NCBI RefSeq assembly: GCF_002217985.1
Contig: NZ_BCMI01000003.1
Span: forward strand, 1 to 64,000
DNA length: 64,000 bases
Direction: 5' to 3'
Source of the DNA: Secundilactobacillus pentosiphilus
GTDB lineage: Bacteria; Bacillota; Bacilli; Lactobacillales; Lactobacillaceae
Part shown: positions 32,341-41,494 of the stretch, in pieces
Numbering within the stretch: position 1 is the stretch's first letter
Layout of the letters: every line of letters starts with the position of its first letter
The notes under the pieces: generated by a model
What the model saw: only the letters and a program-made list of their open reading frames with translations
Told to the model about the DNA's origin: nothing
Databases searched by the model: none
Translations under genes and position numbers: made by a program

Positions 32341-33174
32341 ATGGCCATTATTCGAGTTGAAAATTTAAATTATCAATACAGTAATAGTGACACCAAAGCC
32401 ATTGATGACGTTAGTTTCGAGATTCAAGCGGGCGACTGGGTGGCAATCGTTGGCCATAACGGCAGCGGGAAGAGTACGCTGGCCAAGCTTTTGATCGGGC
32501 TGATGGCCGCTGATTCTGGTAAAATAACGATTGATGGTCAAGTTTTGACACCCGATACGGTCTGGCAAATCAGAGAAAAGGTAGGCATGGTGTTTCAAAA
32601 CCCGGATAACCAGTTCGTCGGTGCAACCGTGGCTGATGACGTGGCTTTCGGCATGGAAAACCGTTCCGTTGATCGGCCTACCATGGCAACTAAGGTTGAA
32701 CAGGCTTTAAAGCAGGTCGGTATGTACGACTATAAGGACCGGGAGCCAGCCAATCTGTCCGGTGGTCAAAAGCAGCGGGTGGCACTGGCTGGGATCATCG
32801 CGATTGCACCCAAGATCCTGATTTTAGACGAAGCAACCAGTATGCTGGATCCCCGCGGCCGTCAGGAAATTTTAGCCGTGATCCAGCAGCTGAAAGCGGA
32901 TCTGAATCTAACCGTGCTTTCCATCACCCATGATATTGACGAAGCGTCAAACGCGGACCGGATCGTGGTCATCGATGACGGTCATTTTGTGGAAGAAGCG
33001 ACGCCCAGTGAGCTATTTACCCACGGCAGACAGCTGGTCGACATGGGGCTTGATGTGCCGCTGCCCGAAAAGCTCAAAGATGCATTACAGGCGCGTCACG
33101 TTACCGTTCCGCGATCTTATTTAGACGAAAGGGGCTTAGTCGATTGGCTACGGACATCACGTTTGAACAAGTAA
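32341..33174 (+). CDS. ecfA1: ECF transporter ATPase EcfA1
   Basis: This is one of two ABC ATPases that power energy-coupling-factor uptake of vitamins and metals through exchangeable S components. The 277-aa product has Walker A GHNGSGKS at 38-45, the signature NLSGGQKQR near 139, and Walker B ILILDEAT. The start is ATG after TGGAGAA. It overlaps ecfA2 by 31 nt. No S component is encoded nearby, so this is the shared (group II) module. Confidence 0.96.
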   Translation: MAIIRVENLNYQYSNSDTKAIDDVSFEIQAGDWVAIVGHNGSGKSTLAKLLIGLMAADSGKITIDGQVLTPDTVWQIREKVGMVFQNPDNQFVGATVADDVAFGMENRSVDRPTMATKVEQALKQVGMYDYKDREPANLSGGQKQRVALAGIIAIAPKILILDEATSMLDPRGRQEILAVIQQLKADLNLTVLSITHDIDEASNADRIVVIDDGHFVEEATPSELFTHGRQLVDMGLDVPLPEKLKDALQARHVTVPRSYLDERGLVDWLRTSRLNK

Positions 33175-34022
33175 ATTATTGGTATCAAGCCGGGACGCCC
33201 TTTGCTGTTCATGCGCTCAAAGACATTAATCTGAAAATTAAGCCGGGCTCGTTTACGGCGGTGATCGGTCAGACTGGCAGTGGGAAATCCACTTTGATCC
33301 AGCACTTTAACGCGTTACTGAAGCCGACCTCCGGGACGGTTACGATCGGTGATCGCGTCATTACCAACGCAACCAAAAACAAGCACCTCAAGCCGCTGCG
33401 AAAAAAGGTCGGCATGGTGTTTCAGTTTCCCGAAAATCAGTTATTTGAGGAAACCGTCATTAAAGACATTGCCTTCGGACCGCAGAACTTCGGCGTTTCG
33501 GAAGCAGATGCGCAAGCCCTCGCCAAACGGATGGCGGGCGAAGTGGGACTGGATGAGTCCCTGCTGAGCCGGTCGCCGTTTGACCTCTCCGGCGGTCAGA
33601 TGCGCCGAGTAGCAATCGCCGGCGTGCTGGCACTGGAACCGGAAGTACTGGTGCTCGATGAGCCAACGGCAGGCTTGGATCCCCGGGGCCGCTCAGAGAT
33701 CATGCAGCTGGTCACCCGCTTGCGTGAAGAGCAGGGGCTGACCATTGTGCTGATCACCCACCAAATGGACGACGTGGCTAACTACGCGGATCACGTGATC
33801 GTGATGGGTCATGGAAAACTGCTTAAGCAGGGCTCACCGCGGGCTATTTTTAGTGATCCGGCATGGCTGGAAGACCATGAATTAGGGCTGCCGTCAGCCA
33901 CCAAGTTAGCTTACGAGCTGCAGCAGGGCGGGTTTCATTTTGACCAGATGCCGCTGAAAATTGCTGAGCTGGCTGATCAAATCGTACCGCAGTTACCGAA
34001 GGGGGCAATCACCCATGAATAA
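33144..34022 (+). CDS. ecfA2: ECF transporter ATPase EcfA2
   Basis: This is the second ECF ATPase, forming a heterodimer with EcfA1. The 292-aa product has Walker A GQTGSGKS at 42-49, signature DLSGGQMRR and Walker B VLVLDEPT. The start is TTG 33144 inside the end of ecfA1, with AAAGGGG upstream. The third-base GC content is higher here than in the ribosomal genes. Confidence 0.95.
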   Translation: MATDITFEQVNYWYQAGTPFAVHALKDINLKIKPGSFTAVIGQTGSGKSTLIQHFNALLKPTSGTVTIGDRVITNATKNKHLKPLRKKVGMVFQFPENQLFEETVIKDIAFGPQNFGVSEADAQALAKRMAGEVGLDESLLSRSPFDLSGGQMRRVAIAGVLALEPEVLVLDEPTAGLDPRGRSEIMQLVTRLREEQGLTIVLITHQMDDVANYADHVIVMGHGKLLKQGSPRAIFSDPAWLEDHELGLPSATKLAYELQQGGFHFDQMPLKIAELADQIVPQLPKGAITHE

Positions 34023-34815
34023 AGTCATGTTTGGTCGCTTCATTCCCGGACATTCCTGGGTTCACCGGATGGATCCGCGGGCTAAGCTAGTGTTAAGCTT
34101 CCTGTACATTGCCGTGGTCTTCTTTGCCAATGACTTTTGGACTTACCTGATCATGACGTTGCTGTTATTAGCCTCGGTGGTCGCTTCGGCGATTCCGCTG
34201 GGCGTTTATATTCGTGGCTTACTGCCATTATTTTGGCTAATGATTTTTACCGTCTTGATCCAGGTCTTCTTTGGGGTCGGCGGTCACGTTTATTGGCAGT
34301 GGGGCTGGTTAGTGGTCAGCCAGGATGGCCTGAACAGCGCGGGGTTAATTTTAATGCGCTTTGTGTTGATCATCTTGGTTTCTACCATTTTGACCTTTAC
34401 CACCGAACCGCTGGAAATCGCGGATGGGATCGAATCCTTGCTGAGTCCGCTGAAGAAACTGCATTTTCCGGTGGCCACGCTGGCGTTGATGCTGTCGTTA
34501 GCTTTGCGGTTCGTGCCAACCTTAATGGATGAAGCCGAAAAGATCATGAATGCGCAGCGTTCCCGCGGCGTCGACTTCGGTGAGGGCGGCTTACGGCAGC
34601 GGGTGCGGACCATTGTGCCGATTTTGATCCCGCTGTTCGTCAACGCCTTTAACCGGGCCATCGAGATCTCCACGGCCATGGAAGCCAGGGGTTATCAGGA
34701 CGGTGAAAACCGGACCAAGTATCGCCAATTGAAATGGCACCGCGTGGATACGGCCTCACTTGTGATCTACGTGATCAGTTTAAGCGCGGTCATTGGCTTA
34801 CGCTACTTTAGTTGA
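34015..34815 (+). CDS. ecfT: ECF transporter transmembrane subunit EcfT
   Basis: EcfT is the scaffold that links the two ATPases to S components. The 266-aa product has several membrane segments followed by two Ala-Arg-Gly type coupling motifs, seen as QRSRGVDF and [10 protein letters not shown] start it at ATG 34015, overlapping ecfA2 by 8 nt with AAGGGGGC upstream; the frame itself is open further up. truA begins shortly after. Confidence 0.95.
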   Translation: MNKVMFGRFIPGHSWVHRMDPRAKLVLSFLYIAVVFFANDFWTYLIMTLLLLASVVASAIPLGVYIRGLLPLFWLMIFTVLIQVFFGVGGHVYWQWGWLVVSQDGLNSAGLILMRFVLIILVSTILTFTTEPLEIADGIESLLSPLKKLHFPVATLALMLSLALRFVPTLMDEAEKIMNAQRSRGVDFGEGGLRQRVRTIVPILIPLFVNAFNRAIEISTAMEARGYQDGENRTKYRQLKWHRVDTASLVIYVISLSAVIGLRYFS

Positions 34816-34829
34816 AAGGAACAATTCTG

Positions 34830-35624
34830 TTGAGATATAAAATTACATTAGCCTACGACGGCACCAACTTTGCCGGCTTTCAGCGCCAGCCCAATAAGCG
34901 GACGATTGAAAGCGAGCTGACGCGGGTGGTCAACAAAATGGCCAAGAACCCCACGCCGGGCATCGTGGTTTACGGCTCCGGCCGAACGGATGCCGGCGTT
35001 CACGCCTTAGGCCAAGTGGTCCACTTTGATATGCCGTATCATTTAACGGCCGAAAACATGCGTAAGGGCTTGAACTCCATGCTGCCTGTCGATATGGAAG
35101 TCCTGCACGTAGACATCGTCAGTGACGACTTTCACGCCCGCTACGACGTTTCTGGCAAGCGGTACGTGTACCGCATGGATCTGGGGGAGTTCCGCAATCC
35201 CTTCAAGCGCAATTACACCGGTCACTGGAAGTTTCCAGTGGACGTGGACCAGATCAATCAAGCCGCCAAAGACCTCATCGGTGAGCACGACTTCACCAGC
35301 TTCGTGGCTTCCGGGTCGTCAGCGCGGACATACTTTCGCACCATCTACGAGGCTGGCTGCCGGTTGGACCAGGCAAACAACGAGCTGGTGTTTGAATTTT
35401 ACGGCAACGGCTTTCTGTATAACCAAGTGCGTATCATGGTGGGCGTGCTGGTGGAGATTGGCTCGGGCTACCGACCGGTGGATGACATTCAAAATCTCTA
35501 CCGGATCGCTGATCGCAGGGCTGCCCGGCGAACGGTCCCCGCTAGCGGCCTGTATCTGAAACACGTCTATTACGAAGGCGATGATCCGGATCACCCCACT
35601 AAGCTGCCTAAGCATCAACGTTAG
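34830..35624 (+). CDS. truA: tRNA pseudouridine(38-40) synthase TruA
   Basis: TruA isomerises uridines 38-40 in the tRNA anticodon arm. The catalytic aspartate lies in GSGRTDAGVHA. The 264-aa length is usual. I choose TTG 34830, preceded by GAAAGGA at 9-nt spacing; the TTG at 34812 lies before that site. It is cotranscribed with the ECF genes, a linkage common in lactobacilli. Confidence 0.95.
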   Translation: MRYKITLAYDGTNFAGFQRQPNKRTIESELTRVVNKMAKNPTPGIVVYGSGRTDAGVHALGQVVHFDMPYHLTAENMRKGLNSMLPVDMEVLHVDIVSDDFHARYDVSGKRYVYRMDLGEFRNPFKRNYTGHWKFPVDVDQINQAAKDLIGEHDFTSFVASGSSARTYFRTIYEAGCRLDQANNELVFEFYGNGFLYNQVRIMVGVLVEIGSGYRPVDDIQNLYRIADRRAARRTVPASGLYLKHVYYEGDDPDHPTKLPKHQR

Positions 35625-35685
35625 GAAGTGTATCTGCCCAATTAACGGGCTCAGGAATGATGTCGAAAACAAATCCGGAAAACAC

Positions 35686-35714
35686 TTGACTTAAGGGGCA
35701 GAAATTTGTACTAT
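35686..35714 (+). promoter_or_regulatory. rplM-rpsI promoter
   Basis: TTGACT (35686-35691), a 17-nt spacer and TACTAT (35709-35714) lie about 85 nt before rplM. Confidence 0.8.
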
Positions 35715-35725
35715 GTTAATTGGTA

Positions 35726-35775
35726 TTGTTTGCCCCACGATAAGCCCCGGAAACTTGTTAACGGATGTCAAACAA
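35726..35775 (+). promoter_or_regulatory. Probable L13 leader RNA
   Basis: TTGTTTG (35726-35732) can pair with CAAACAA (35769-35775) just before the rplM ribosome binding site, enclosing a GC-rich internal region. A conserved L13 leader is known upstream of rplM in Firmicutes, where L13 is thought to regulate its own synthesis. Assignment to that family is by position and fold only. Confidence 0.5.
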
Positions 35776-35800
35776 ACACTGAAATTGGAGGAAATTAATC

Positions 35801-36244
35801 GTGCGTACAACATATATGGCTAAACCAGGTGACGTGGATCGCAAGTGGTACGTGGTTGATGCAACTGATGTTCCTTTGGGACGTCTTGCTTCAGCTGTCG
35901 CAAACATCTTACGTGGAAAGAATAAGCCAACGTTCACCCCAAATGTAGATACTGGTGATCACGTTATCGTGATCAATGCTTCTAAGGTTGCTTTAACGGG
36001 TAAGAAGGCTACACGGAAGATCTATTACCACCATACGAACCACCCAGGCGGTTTAAAGCAACGCACTGCTGGTGATTTTCGTGCAAATGACCCAGAAAAG
36101 CTGATTGAAACTTCTGTACAGGGTATGCTTCCTCATACTTCATTAGGTCACAAGATCGGCTTGAAGCTTCACGTTTATGCTGGCGACCAACATGACAATG
36201 CTGCTCAAAAGCCTGAAGTTTTAGACATCACTAACCTAATTTAA
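35801..36244 (+). CDS. rplM: 50S ribosomal protein L13
   Basis: L13 is an early 50S assembly protein. The 147-aa product opens [20 protein letters not shown] and has the [18 protein letters not shown] segment. The start is GTG after TTGGAGGAAAT. rpsI follows after 13 nt. Confidence 0.98.
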   Translation: MRTTYMAKPGDVDRKWYVVDATDVPLGRLASAVANILRGKNKPTFTPNVDTGDHVIVINASKVALTGKKATRKIYYHHTNHPGGLKQRTAGDFRANDPEKLIETSVQGMLPHTSLGHKIGLKLHVYAGDQHDNAAQKPEVLDITNLI

Positions 36245-36257
36245 GGAGGAAATCAAA

Positions 36258-36650
36258 TTGGCTCAAGTACAATATCGCGGCACTGGCCGTCGTAAAGATT
36301 CAGTCGCTCGTGTACGTTTAGTACCAGGTACTGGTAAGATCGTTATGAACGATAAAGCAATTGAAGAATACATTCCATTCGCTAACTTACGTGAAGTGGT
36401 TGTTCAACCATTCAACGTTACTGAAACTCTAGGCAACTACGATGTTTTAGCAAACGTTAATGGCGGTGGCTTCTCAGGTCAAGCTGGCGCTGTTCGTCAC
36501 GGTATCGCCCGTGCATTGCTCGAAGTCGACCCAGATTTTCGTGGTCCCCTCAAGCGTGCCGGCCTGTTAACTCGTGATGCACGTATGAAAGAACGTAAGA
36601 AGCCAGGTCTCAAGAAGGCCCGTAAGGCTGCTCAATTCTCAAAGCGTTAA
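36258..36650 (+). CDS. rpsI: 30S ribosomal protein S9
   Basis: S9 reaches the P-site tRNA with its basic C-terminal tail, here [16 protein letters not shown] and ending FSKR. The 130-aa product has [16 protein letters not shown] at the N-terminus. The start is TTG after AAGGAGGAAA. Confidence 0.98.
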   Translation: MAQVQYRGTGRRKDSVARVRLVPGTGKIVMNDKAIEEYIPFANLREVVVQPFNVTETLGNYDVLANVNGGGFSGQAGAVRHGIARALLEVDPDFRGPLKRAGLLTRDARMKERKKPGLKKARKAAQFSKR

Positions 36651-36672
36651 TATACTCGCTATATTGCGTTTG

Positions 36673-36709
36673 AAACACCTTTTCCATGTGGAGGAAAAGG
36701 TGTTTTTTT
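36673..36709 (+). terminator. Terminator after rpsI
   Basis: AACACCTTTTCC pairs with GGAAAAGGTGTT across a 7-nt loop and the T-run continues to seven bases. Confidence 0.9.
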
Positions 36710-36724
36710 GTGCACTTTTTTAGC

Positions 36725-36772
36725 TGAAAAACACCCGCTTTTCATCCCTGGAAAGGGTTCGAAACGGGTGCA
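36725..36772 (-). terminator. Terminator for the 55-aa reverse gene
   Basis: On the reverse strand CACCCG and CGGGTG close a long stem with further internal pairing (GTTTC/GAAAA region and CCCT/AGGG), followed by five T residues. It lies 5 nt after the stop of the small gene. Confidence 0.75.
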
Positions 36773-36776
36773 GCAG

Positions 36777-36944
36777 TTATTTGGCGTTCTGCTTGATTTC
36801 GGTCATGCGCTTGTCGCATAAGTCACGCACATCCTTTAAATCCTGATAGAGCTGATAAGCATCCGCTTCGTCGTCCACTGCCATTCGTGTGATTTGTTTA
36901 GCGGCGGAAATGACGTTACGGTAGTAGCGTTCTTGTGTTTTCAT
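36777..36944 (-). CDS. Small hypothetical protein (55 aa)
   Basis: I do not recognise this protein. It is 55 aa, hydrophilic and predicted helical, with many charged residues (VDDEADAYQLYQDLKDVRDL). I start it at ATG 36944, which has TTGGGGGTAAT upstream; the frame is open further but the extension has no site. It has its own promoter and a clean terminator, so it is likely a real gene. No signal peptide or cysteines are seen. Confidence 0.65.
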   Translation of the reverse strand: MKTQERYYRNVISAAKQITRMAVDDEADAYQLYQDLKDVRDLCDKRMTEIKQNAK

Positions 36945-36972
36945 CTTGATTACCCCCAAAGTTTTCACTTCG

Positions 36973-37000
36973 AGTATAACGCCTTTACCTAGTTGTACAA
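36973..37000 (-). promoter_or_regulatory. Promoter of the 55-aa gene
   Basis: On the reverse strand TTGTAC, a 16-nt spacer and TATACT lie about 30 nt before the start codon. Confidence 0.6.
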
Positions 37001-37027
37001 CGAAATTGATTTGCATTTAAACTTAAT

Positions 37028-37056
37028 TTTCAATCAGTGTTATCTAACGGTATAAT
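37028..37056 (+). promoter_or_regulatory. Promoter of the MarR-family gene
   Basis: TTTCAA (37028-37033), a 17-nt spacer and a perfect TATAAT (37051-37056) lie 33 nt before the start. It is back to back with the promoter of the 55-aa gene. Confidence 0.65.
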
Positions 37057-37089
37057 AAAAACAACGACGACATATCAGGAGGGATGATT

Positions 37090-37530
37090 TTGACTTTACA
37101 AACTTTTCCGGGAGATCTAGCTCAGAGTTTTTCCATCATTCACCGGGCTTTTCAACGGGATACGCAACCGATCTATAAGAAACTGAACCTCAACGTGACA
37201 AACGCCTACATATTACTTTTGCTGGAACAGCAGGGGGAACACAGCCAAAACGAATTAGCTAAACGTTTGGTGATCAATAAGGGTCAGATTACCCGAGAAA
37301 TCAAGCGGCTGTCCGAACTGGGCTACGTGTCGCAGACCCAGTCGACGGATAACCGTACCACTAACGTGATCAGGATTACGGCAGCGGGCAAAGAGGTGGT
37401 CCCCAAAATCGTCGATATCCGCAATCAGTGGTGGCAGGAGCGTTTTCAGCGCAGCCACGTGAGTCCGGAGGCACCGTTTGCTAAGGCCTTGGAGACGGTG
37501 ATGAGGGAGTTGATTGAGAGAAGTCGGTAG
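37090..37530 (+). CDS. MarR family transcriptional regulator
   Basis: The 146-aa product has the MarR winged helix-turn-helix: EHSQNELAKRLVINKGQITR forms the recognition helices and the wing lies around QTQSTDNRTTNVIRIT. Such proteins usually repress efflux or stress genes and respond to small phenolic or lipophilic compounds. I choose TTG 37090, with AGGAGGG six bases upstream; ATG 37084 abuts that site. The gene faces the MFS exporter across a large inverted repeat, so the exporter is a plausible target, though the two are convergent rather than sharing a promoter. Confidence 0.85.
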   Translation: MTLQTFPGDLAQSFSIIHRAFQRDTQPIYKKLNLNVTNAYILLLLEQQGEHSQNELAKRLVINKGQITREIKRLSELGYVSQTQSTDNRTTNVIRITAAGKEVVPKIVDIRNQWWQERFQRSHVSPEAPFAKALETVMRELIERSR

Positions 37531-37538
37531 AGTGTGTA

Positions 37539-37641
37539 AGAAGGCGTCTATGCCCCAGAGTGTAAGATACAAAAACAGCAATCCGGTTGGTTTTGACCGG
37601 GTTGCTGTTTTTGTATCTTACATGGCAGGGGCATGCCTTCT
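37539..37641. repeat. Long inverted repeat, likely bidirectional terminator
   Basis: The core arms of about 21 nt (37561-37581 and 37602-37622) are perfect complements, followed by CCGGT/ACCGG around a short loop. Further out, ATGCCCC (37550-37556) pairs with GGGGCAT (37628-37634) and AGAAGGC (37539-37545) with GCCTTCT (37635-37641). T-runs inside the core serve both directions. It lies between the convergent MarR and MFS genes. The size is greater than a normal terminator needs. Confidence 0.8.
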
Positions 37642-37664
37642 GAAACACGTTTCAGCCATGCTGC

Positions 37665-39155
37665 CTAAGACCCACTCTTAGCTAACTTAGCGTACTTAAC
37701 TTTCTCTAACTGCTGGGCCCAAAGATTGATCCCACCAGCCACCAGCATGAGTACTAACGACACCACCATAATGTTGTGCAGGCCGTTATGCAGGATCACC
37801 CGCATCTGCGGAATCAGCTGCGCGGGCAGTGAACCCACGCTATGGGCGTCGCTGAGCTTGTTCATCATTTTCATGGTGATGCGGCCGCCGGAAGCAGCCA
37901 CCCCACGACGGAGAGAACTGTTCATGATTAAGCCGAAGATCGATGCCATAAAGGTTTGACTGAGCATCCGGGCCAGGAAACTAAAGGAAGTGGCAACGGG
38001 GACGTCTTGGGCCTCAGCGTCTTCTTGGACCTTGACCTGCAGTTCGTTGAAGCAGGCACCGTTACCGAAGCCTTCAAAGGCACCGGCAATCAGTAGCAGC
38101 CAGTAAGGCGCTTTGACGCCTGCTACGCACATTAATAGGAAGGCAATGATCAACGTTAAGATTCCCAAAGCGACGACTTTTTGCGGTCTGAGGAACTGAC
38201 GCAGAGGCGAAACCGAAGTCGAACCGACCATGTCGGTAAAGGAACTGGGAATCTGCGTAGCACCACCGATCAGGGCGCTCGTCCCTAACAGCGCTTGGGC
38301 CCACATGGGGCTGTAAATGAGGAAGCCCAGAAAAGCCGCCCAAATAATCATGAATAACGCGAAGTCGATCATCAGCGGCCGGTTTTTGAATAACCGCCGG
38401 GGAATGATCGGGTCTTCTACGTGGTCTTCAATGTGGAAAAGGACACCTAAGCAGATGGCAGCAAAGCCAATCACAGCGATGACGATCATTGAATTAACGC
38501 TGCCAATCATTTCAATACCGGCTAATAGGGCGATCAAGCCCACACTCATCAGGCAGGCCCCCACGTAATCCACGGCACTGTCCACCCGGTACTTGGGGTC
38601 GGACTTGTAGTAGATCTGGACTAGAATCGCGGAGATCAAGCCCACTGGGACGTTTAAGAAGAAGACCCAGTGCCAGCTGAAGGCGTCGACGATGTAGCCA
38701 CCGACCAAGGGGCCGACAATCGTTGCCATGGAGTAGCTGGCAGATACGAATCCCAAGACTTTCATTCGCTTCCGGGGGTTCTCATACAGGTGGGCGTAAA
38801 TAATGTAGGGCAGAGAAACCACCCCGCCGTTACCAATACCGGCAATCGTTCGCGAAACGATCAGAAAAACGATATTGGGTGAAAGTCCTTGAAGCAGTGA
38901 ACCGACCACGAAAAACATGGCGGCTAATTGATAAGCCTGTTTGTTGCCGATGTGCTCGCCTAATTTACTCCAAAGCGGCGTGCTGACCGCCGTTCCCAAG
39001 AGGAAGACGGCAACGATCCAGCCCATCAGCTCGATCCCATGAAGGTCGGAAATAATGGCGGGTAACGCAGTGTTGATAATGGTGTTATCGAGACCACTCA
39101 TGGTATTTGACAGGAGTAACGCACAGGTGACGATAAAGATGTTCCGTTTTGACAC
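37665..39155 (-). CDS. MFS multidrug exporter, DHA2 (14-TM) family
   Basis: The 496-aa product is a drug:proton antiporter of the EmrB/QacA type, with about 14 hydrophobic segments. Motif D1-like LDNTIINTALPAI in the first helix and motif C SYSMATIVGPLVGGYIVDAF in the fifth support this. The substrate cannot be told. I choose GTG 39155, seven bases after GAAGG; TTG 39173 lies before that site. A MarR-type regulator lies just downstream in the opposite direction. Confidence 0.9.
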   Translation of the reverse strand: MSKRNIFIVTCALLLSNTMSGLDNTIINTALPAIISDLHGIELMGWIVAVFLLGTAVSTPLWSKLGEHIGNKQAYQLAAMFFVVGSLLQGLSPNIVFLIVSRTIAGIGNGGVVSLPYIIYAHLYENPRKRMKVLGFVSASYSMATIVGPLVGGYIVDAFSWHWVFFLNVPVGLISAILVQIYYKSDPKYRVDSAVDYVGACLMSVGLIALLAGIEMIGSVNSMIVIAVIGFAAICLGVLFHIEDHVEDPIIPRRLFKNRPLMIDFALFMIIWAAFLGFLIYSPMWAQALLGTSALIGGATQIPSSFTDMVGSTSVSPLRQFLRPQKVVALGILTLIIAFLLMCVAGVKAPYWLLLIAGAFEGFGNGACFNELQVKVQEDAEAQDVPVATSFSFLARMLSQTFMASIFGLIMNSSLRRGVAASGGRITMKMMNKLSDAHSVGSLPAQLIPQMRVILHNGLHNIMVVSLVLMLVAGGINLWAQQLEKVKYAKLAKSGS

Positions 39156-39403
39156 AGAAGAGCCTTCTTTCAATACAATAGTGTTTGGTGCATGAAGTAT
39201 CTATAAGTCATTCTCAGTAGTAGCATAACCACTTATTTATCTTATACGAAATGCTTGACGATTGAAAGAAGCAATCTGGATGAAACCGTTATATTGGTAA
39301 ATTAGCCCGTCTTAAACTGCCGTTACCAAGAACACGGGGGATTGCATTCCGAAATGGGCAACGTTAAAGTAAAGTTAAACGGTTATATATGGGGGAATCA
39401 ATG

Positions 39404-40219
39404 ATGAAAGTACGTCTTTTTAAATTAGCAGCTGTCAGCCTGGTCGGGGTGACGCTGCTCAGTCTAGCCGGTTGCGGCCGCGACACGGATGCCGCAAAAG
39501 CCAGCAAGGTGGCCTTCGCCACGGTGGCTCAGAACCCAAAGCGCCAGGTCTGGTACCGGCTGAATACAGTCACGCCAAAGGCTGATAGTCAGGTTAACGA
39601 CATTCTGATCCAGCAAAAAGGCAAGGTCACCGATTATCAGGTCAAGGGGATCTCGCTGAGCCAGTTGAACCATAAGAGCACGGGTCAAGTGATCGCCCTG
39701 GCCGAAAACAACGAAGAACGGGCCTTTAACCGGGAACTCACTAGTCAGAGGGCTAACTACCGCGGTGATCTTAAAACCGATAAAATTAACCAAAAGAACT
39801 CGAAGCAGTACACCTATAAAAAGGGGATCGCGCAAGCTAACTCGGAAGCTAGACATGATCAAAAACTGGATAATCAGTTCAATAAATCCACCGCGAACCT
39901 GCACTTCACGGCCACCCAAGCTTACCCGGTCAGCGCCAAAGTCGGCAAGAATAAGAGCGGTAAGCAAGTCACTAGTGAAGTTATTCAGCTGACCGCGCAG
40001 AAGTGGCAGTACGGCACGGCCACTAACGGTACCGTTAAGCAGGTGAAGCAGCACAGCAACGTGAAGCTAAGCGAGGGCAACCTGATGGCTAAGCCGGTAA
40101 CAGTCAGTGGCACCAAGTACATTGGTTACTACGGCAGTCCGGACGCCCTGGTGACTCAAACGACCAACACTAAAGCAGAAGCTAATTTCGACACGCCCAG
40201 CGTCCACGGGGTCAAATGA
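39404..40219 (+). CDS. Putative lipoprotein of unknown function
   Basis: The 271-aa product has a lipoprotein signal: basic KVRLFK, a hydrophobic stretch, and lipobox LAGC with the cysteine near residue 25. The mature part is hydrophilic, lysine- and glutamine-rich, with no motif I recognise. I use ATG 39404, seven bases after GGGGGA; another ATG lies one codon upstream. It would be anchored on the outer face of the membrane. It is a single gene between two reverse-strand genes. Confidence 0.75.
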   Translation: MKVRLFKLAAVSLVGVTLLSLAGCGRDTDAAKASKVAFATVAQNPKRQVWYRLNTVTPKADSQVNDILIQQKGKVTDYQVKGISLSQLNHKSTGQVIALAENNEERAFNRELTSQRANYRGDLKTDKINQKNSKQYTYKKGIAQANSEARHDQKLDNQFNKSTANLHFTATQAYPVSAKVGKNKSGKQVTSEVIQLTAQKWQYGTATNGTVKQVKQHSNVKLSEGNLMAKPVTVSGTKYIGYYGSPDALVTQTTNTKAEANFDTPSVHGVK

Positions 40220-40246
40220 AAACACGGCTACCGAAGCAGCCGTGCC
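40218..40246 (-). terminator. Terminator for gap
   Basis: CACGGCT and AGCCGTG form a stem with loop GCTTCGGT; read on the reverse strand four T residues follow. It lies between the convergent lipoprotein and gap genes and may serve both weakly. Confidence 0.65.
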
Positions 40247-40273
40247 AGTGAGTTCCTATTTTAATTTAAACCT

Positions 40274-41284
40274 TTAAGCTTCAGCAAACGCCTTCGCCGT
40301 CCGGACCATGTTGGAAACGAAGCCGTATTCGTTGTCGAACCAGGTTGCCGTCTTCACCACTTGGTAGTTGCCGTTGGTGGTGACTTCCGTCAAGGTGGGG
40401 TCAAAGACGCCGCCGTGGGTATCGCCGATAATGTCAGACGAGACGATGCTGTCTTCGTTCCAGCCGAAGGACGGATTACCCTCGGTATATGGTTTGATGG
40501 CGTTATTGACTTGATCCGCGGTGACGTTTTCGGTGCCTAAAACGGAAACCAGTTCGCAAACGGAGCCGTCGATGACCGCTACTCGTTGGGCATGGCCCTG
40601 CAGATGACCGTCAATTTCGGGGATCACCAGGCCGATAGCCTTCGCGGCGCCGGTGGAGTGCGGAATCGTGTTAGCGGAGGCGGTCCGGTTGGGACGCAGC
40701 TTGCTGCCCTTAGGTCCGTCTAAGATCATTTGTGAGCTGGTGAAGGCGTGGATGACGGTCATGGTGCCGACTTCCAGGCCGAACTCCTTATTCAGCGCGT
40801 AGGCCATGGGTGCTAACGCGTTGGTGGTGCAGGAGCCGGCCGAGATGATGGTATCGTCCGCGTTAAGGGTGTCTTCGTTAACGTGGTAGACGATGGTCTT
40901 GATCGGGCCAGCCGGAGCGGAGATCAGCACCTTTTTCACGCCGGCGTCCAAGTGTGCCTGGGACTTTTCCTGAGACGTGTAAAAGCCGGTGCATTCCAGT
41001 ACCAGTTCCACGCCGTTATCGGCCACCCAGGGGATGTTTTTGGCGTCACGTTCCGCGTATACCCGGAAGGTGCGGCCGTCGATCACCAGGGCGTCATCGG
41101 TGGCTGAGACGTCGTAGGGCACCGTGCCGTGGGTGGTATCATACTTAAACAGGTATGCCAGCATGGACGGCGTCGTCAAATCGTTGATCGCAGTGACTTC
41201 AATATCCGGGTCGTTTAACTCCAGCACCCGGCGTAATACTAAACGGCCGATCCGGCCAAAACCATTAATCCCTACTTTAACCAT
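40274..41284 (-). CDS. gap: Glyceraldehyde-3-phosphate dehydrogenase, type I
   Basis: The enzyme oxidises glyceraldehyde-3-phosphate with phosphate and NAD. The 336-aa product has the nucleotide fold [11 protein letters not shown]35 (INDLTT) favouring NAD, the catalytic C152 in GSCTTN and H179. It differs from the usual glycolytic form in the catalytic domain: HAFTSSQ instead of HAYTNDQ-like, and [12 protein letters not shown] where most have a RVP motif. It stands alone, without cggR, pgk or tpi, under its own promoter. It may be the only GAPDH, as in heterofermenters with scattered glycolytic genes, or a second paralogue. Confidence 0.93.
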   Translation of the reverse strand: MVKVGINGFGRIGRLVLRRVLELNDPDIEVTAINDLTTPSMLAYLFKYDTTHGTVPYDVSATDDALVIDGRTFRVYAERDAKNIPWVADNGVELVLECTGFYTSQEKSQAHLDAGVKKVLISAPAGPIKTIVYHVNEDTLNADDTIISAGSCTTNALAPMAYALNKEFGLEVGTMTVIHAFTSSQMILDGPKGSKLRPNRTASANTIPHSTGAAKAIGLVIPEIDGHLQGHAQRVAVIDGSVCELVSVLGTENVTADQVNNAIKPYTEGNPSFGWNEDSIVSSDIIGDTHGGVFDPTLTEVTTNGNYQVVKTATWFDNEYGFVSNMVRTAKAFAEA

Positions 41285-41329
41285 GATTGATCCTCCTTAG
41301 TCAGTCGCCTCGTGGCAACTTTGATGCTT

Positions 41330-41357
41330 ATTATACGGGGTTAATTGACAATGACAA
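41330..41357 (-). promoter_or_regulatory. gap promoter
   Basis: On the reverse strand TTGTCA, a 16-nt spacer and a perfect TATAAT lie about 45 nt before the gap start. The gap start codon has TAAGGAGGATC upstream. Confidence 0.75.
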
Positions 41358-41429
41358 TTGAAGCGACTTCAGGTATAGACCGGGGTCCCGCATGCTTGTA
41401 TAATGGGGTTGAATGATAAGATAAATTGA

Positions 41430-41457
41430 TTGACTTAACTGGGGGACATGCTAAACT
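41430..41457 (+). promoter_or_regulatory. copY promoter
   Basis: TTGACT (41430-41435), a 16-nt spacer and TAAACT (41452-41457). The cop box lies 12 nt further on. Confidence 0.65.
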
Positions 41458-41469
41458 CAATTTAACGTG

Positions 41470-41479
41470 TACAACTGTA
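41470..41479 (+). promoter_or_regulatory. Cop box (CopY operator)
   Basis: TACAACTGTA is an exact match to the TACANNTGTA operator bound by CopY repressors of lactic acid bacteria. It lies between the promoter and the ribosome binding site of the CopY-type gene, so this gene probably represses itself. Confidence 0.8.
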
Positions 41480-41494
41480 AACGGAGGGATACCA

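Noticed and set aside
39464..40054. 196-codon reverse frame opposite the lipoprotein gene
   Set aside because: It looks membrane-like by composition, but the forward frame has a clear lipobox and ribosome binding site; the reverse frame has neither start site nor promoter.
41470..41479. Cop box as a sign of a full copper-resistance operon
   Set aside because: The genes on both sides are gap and hypothetical proteins; no P-type ATPase or copper chaperone is in the window.
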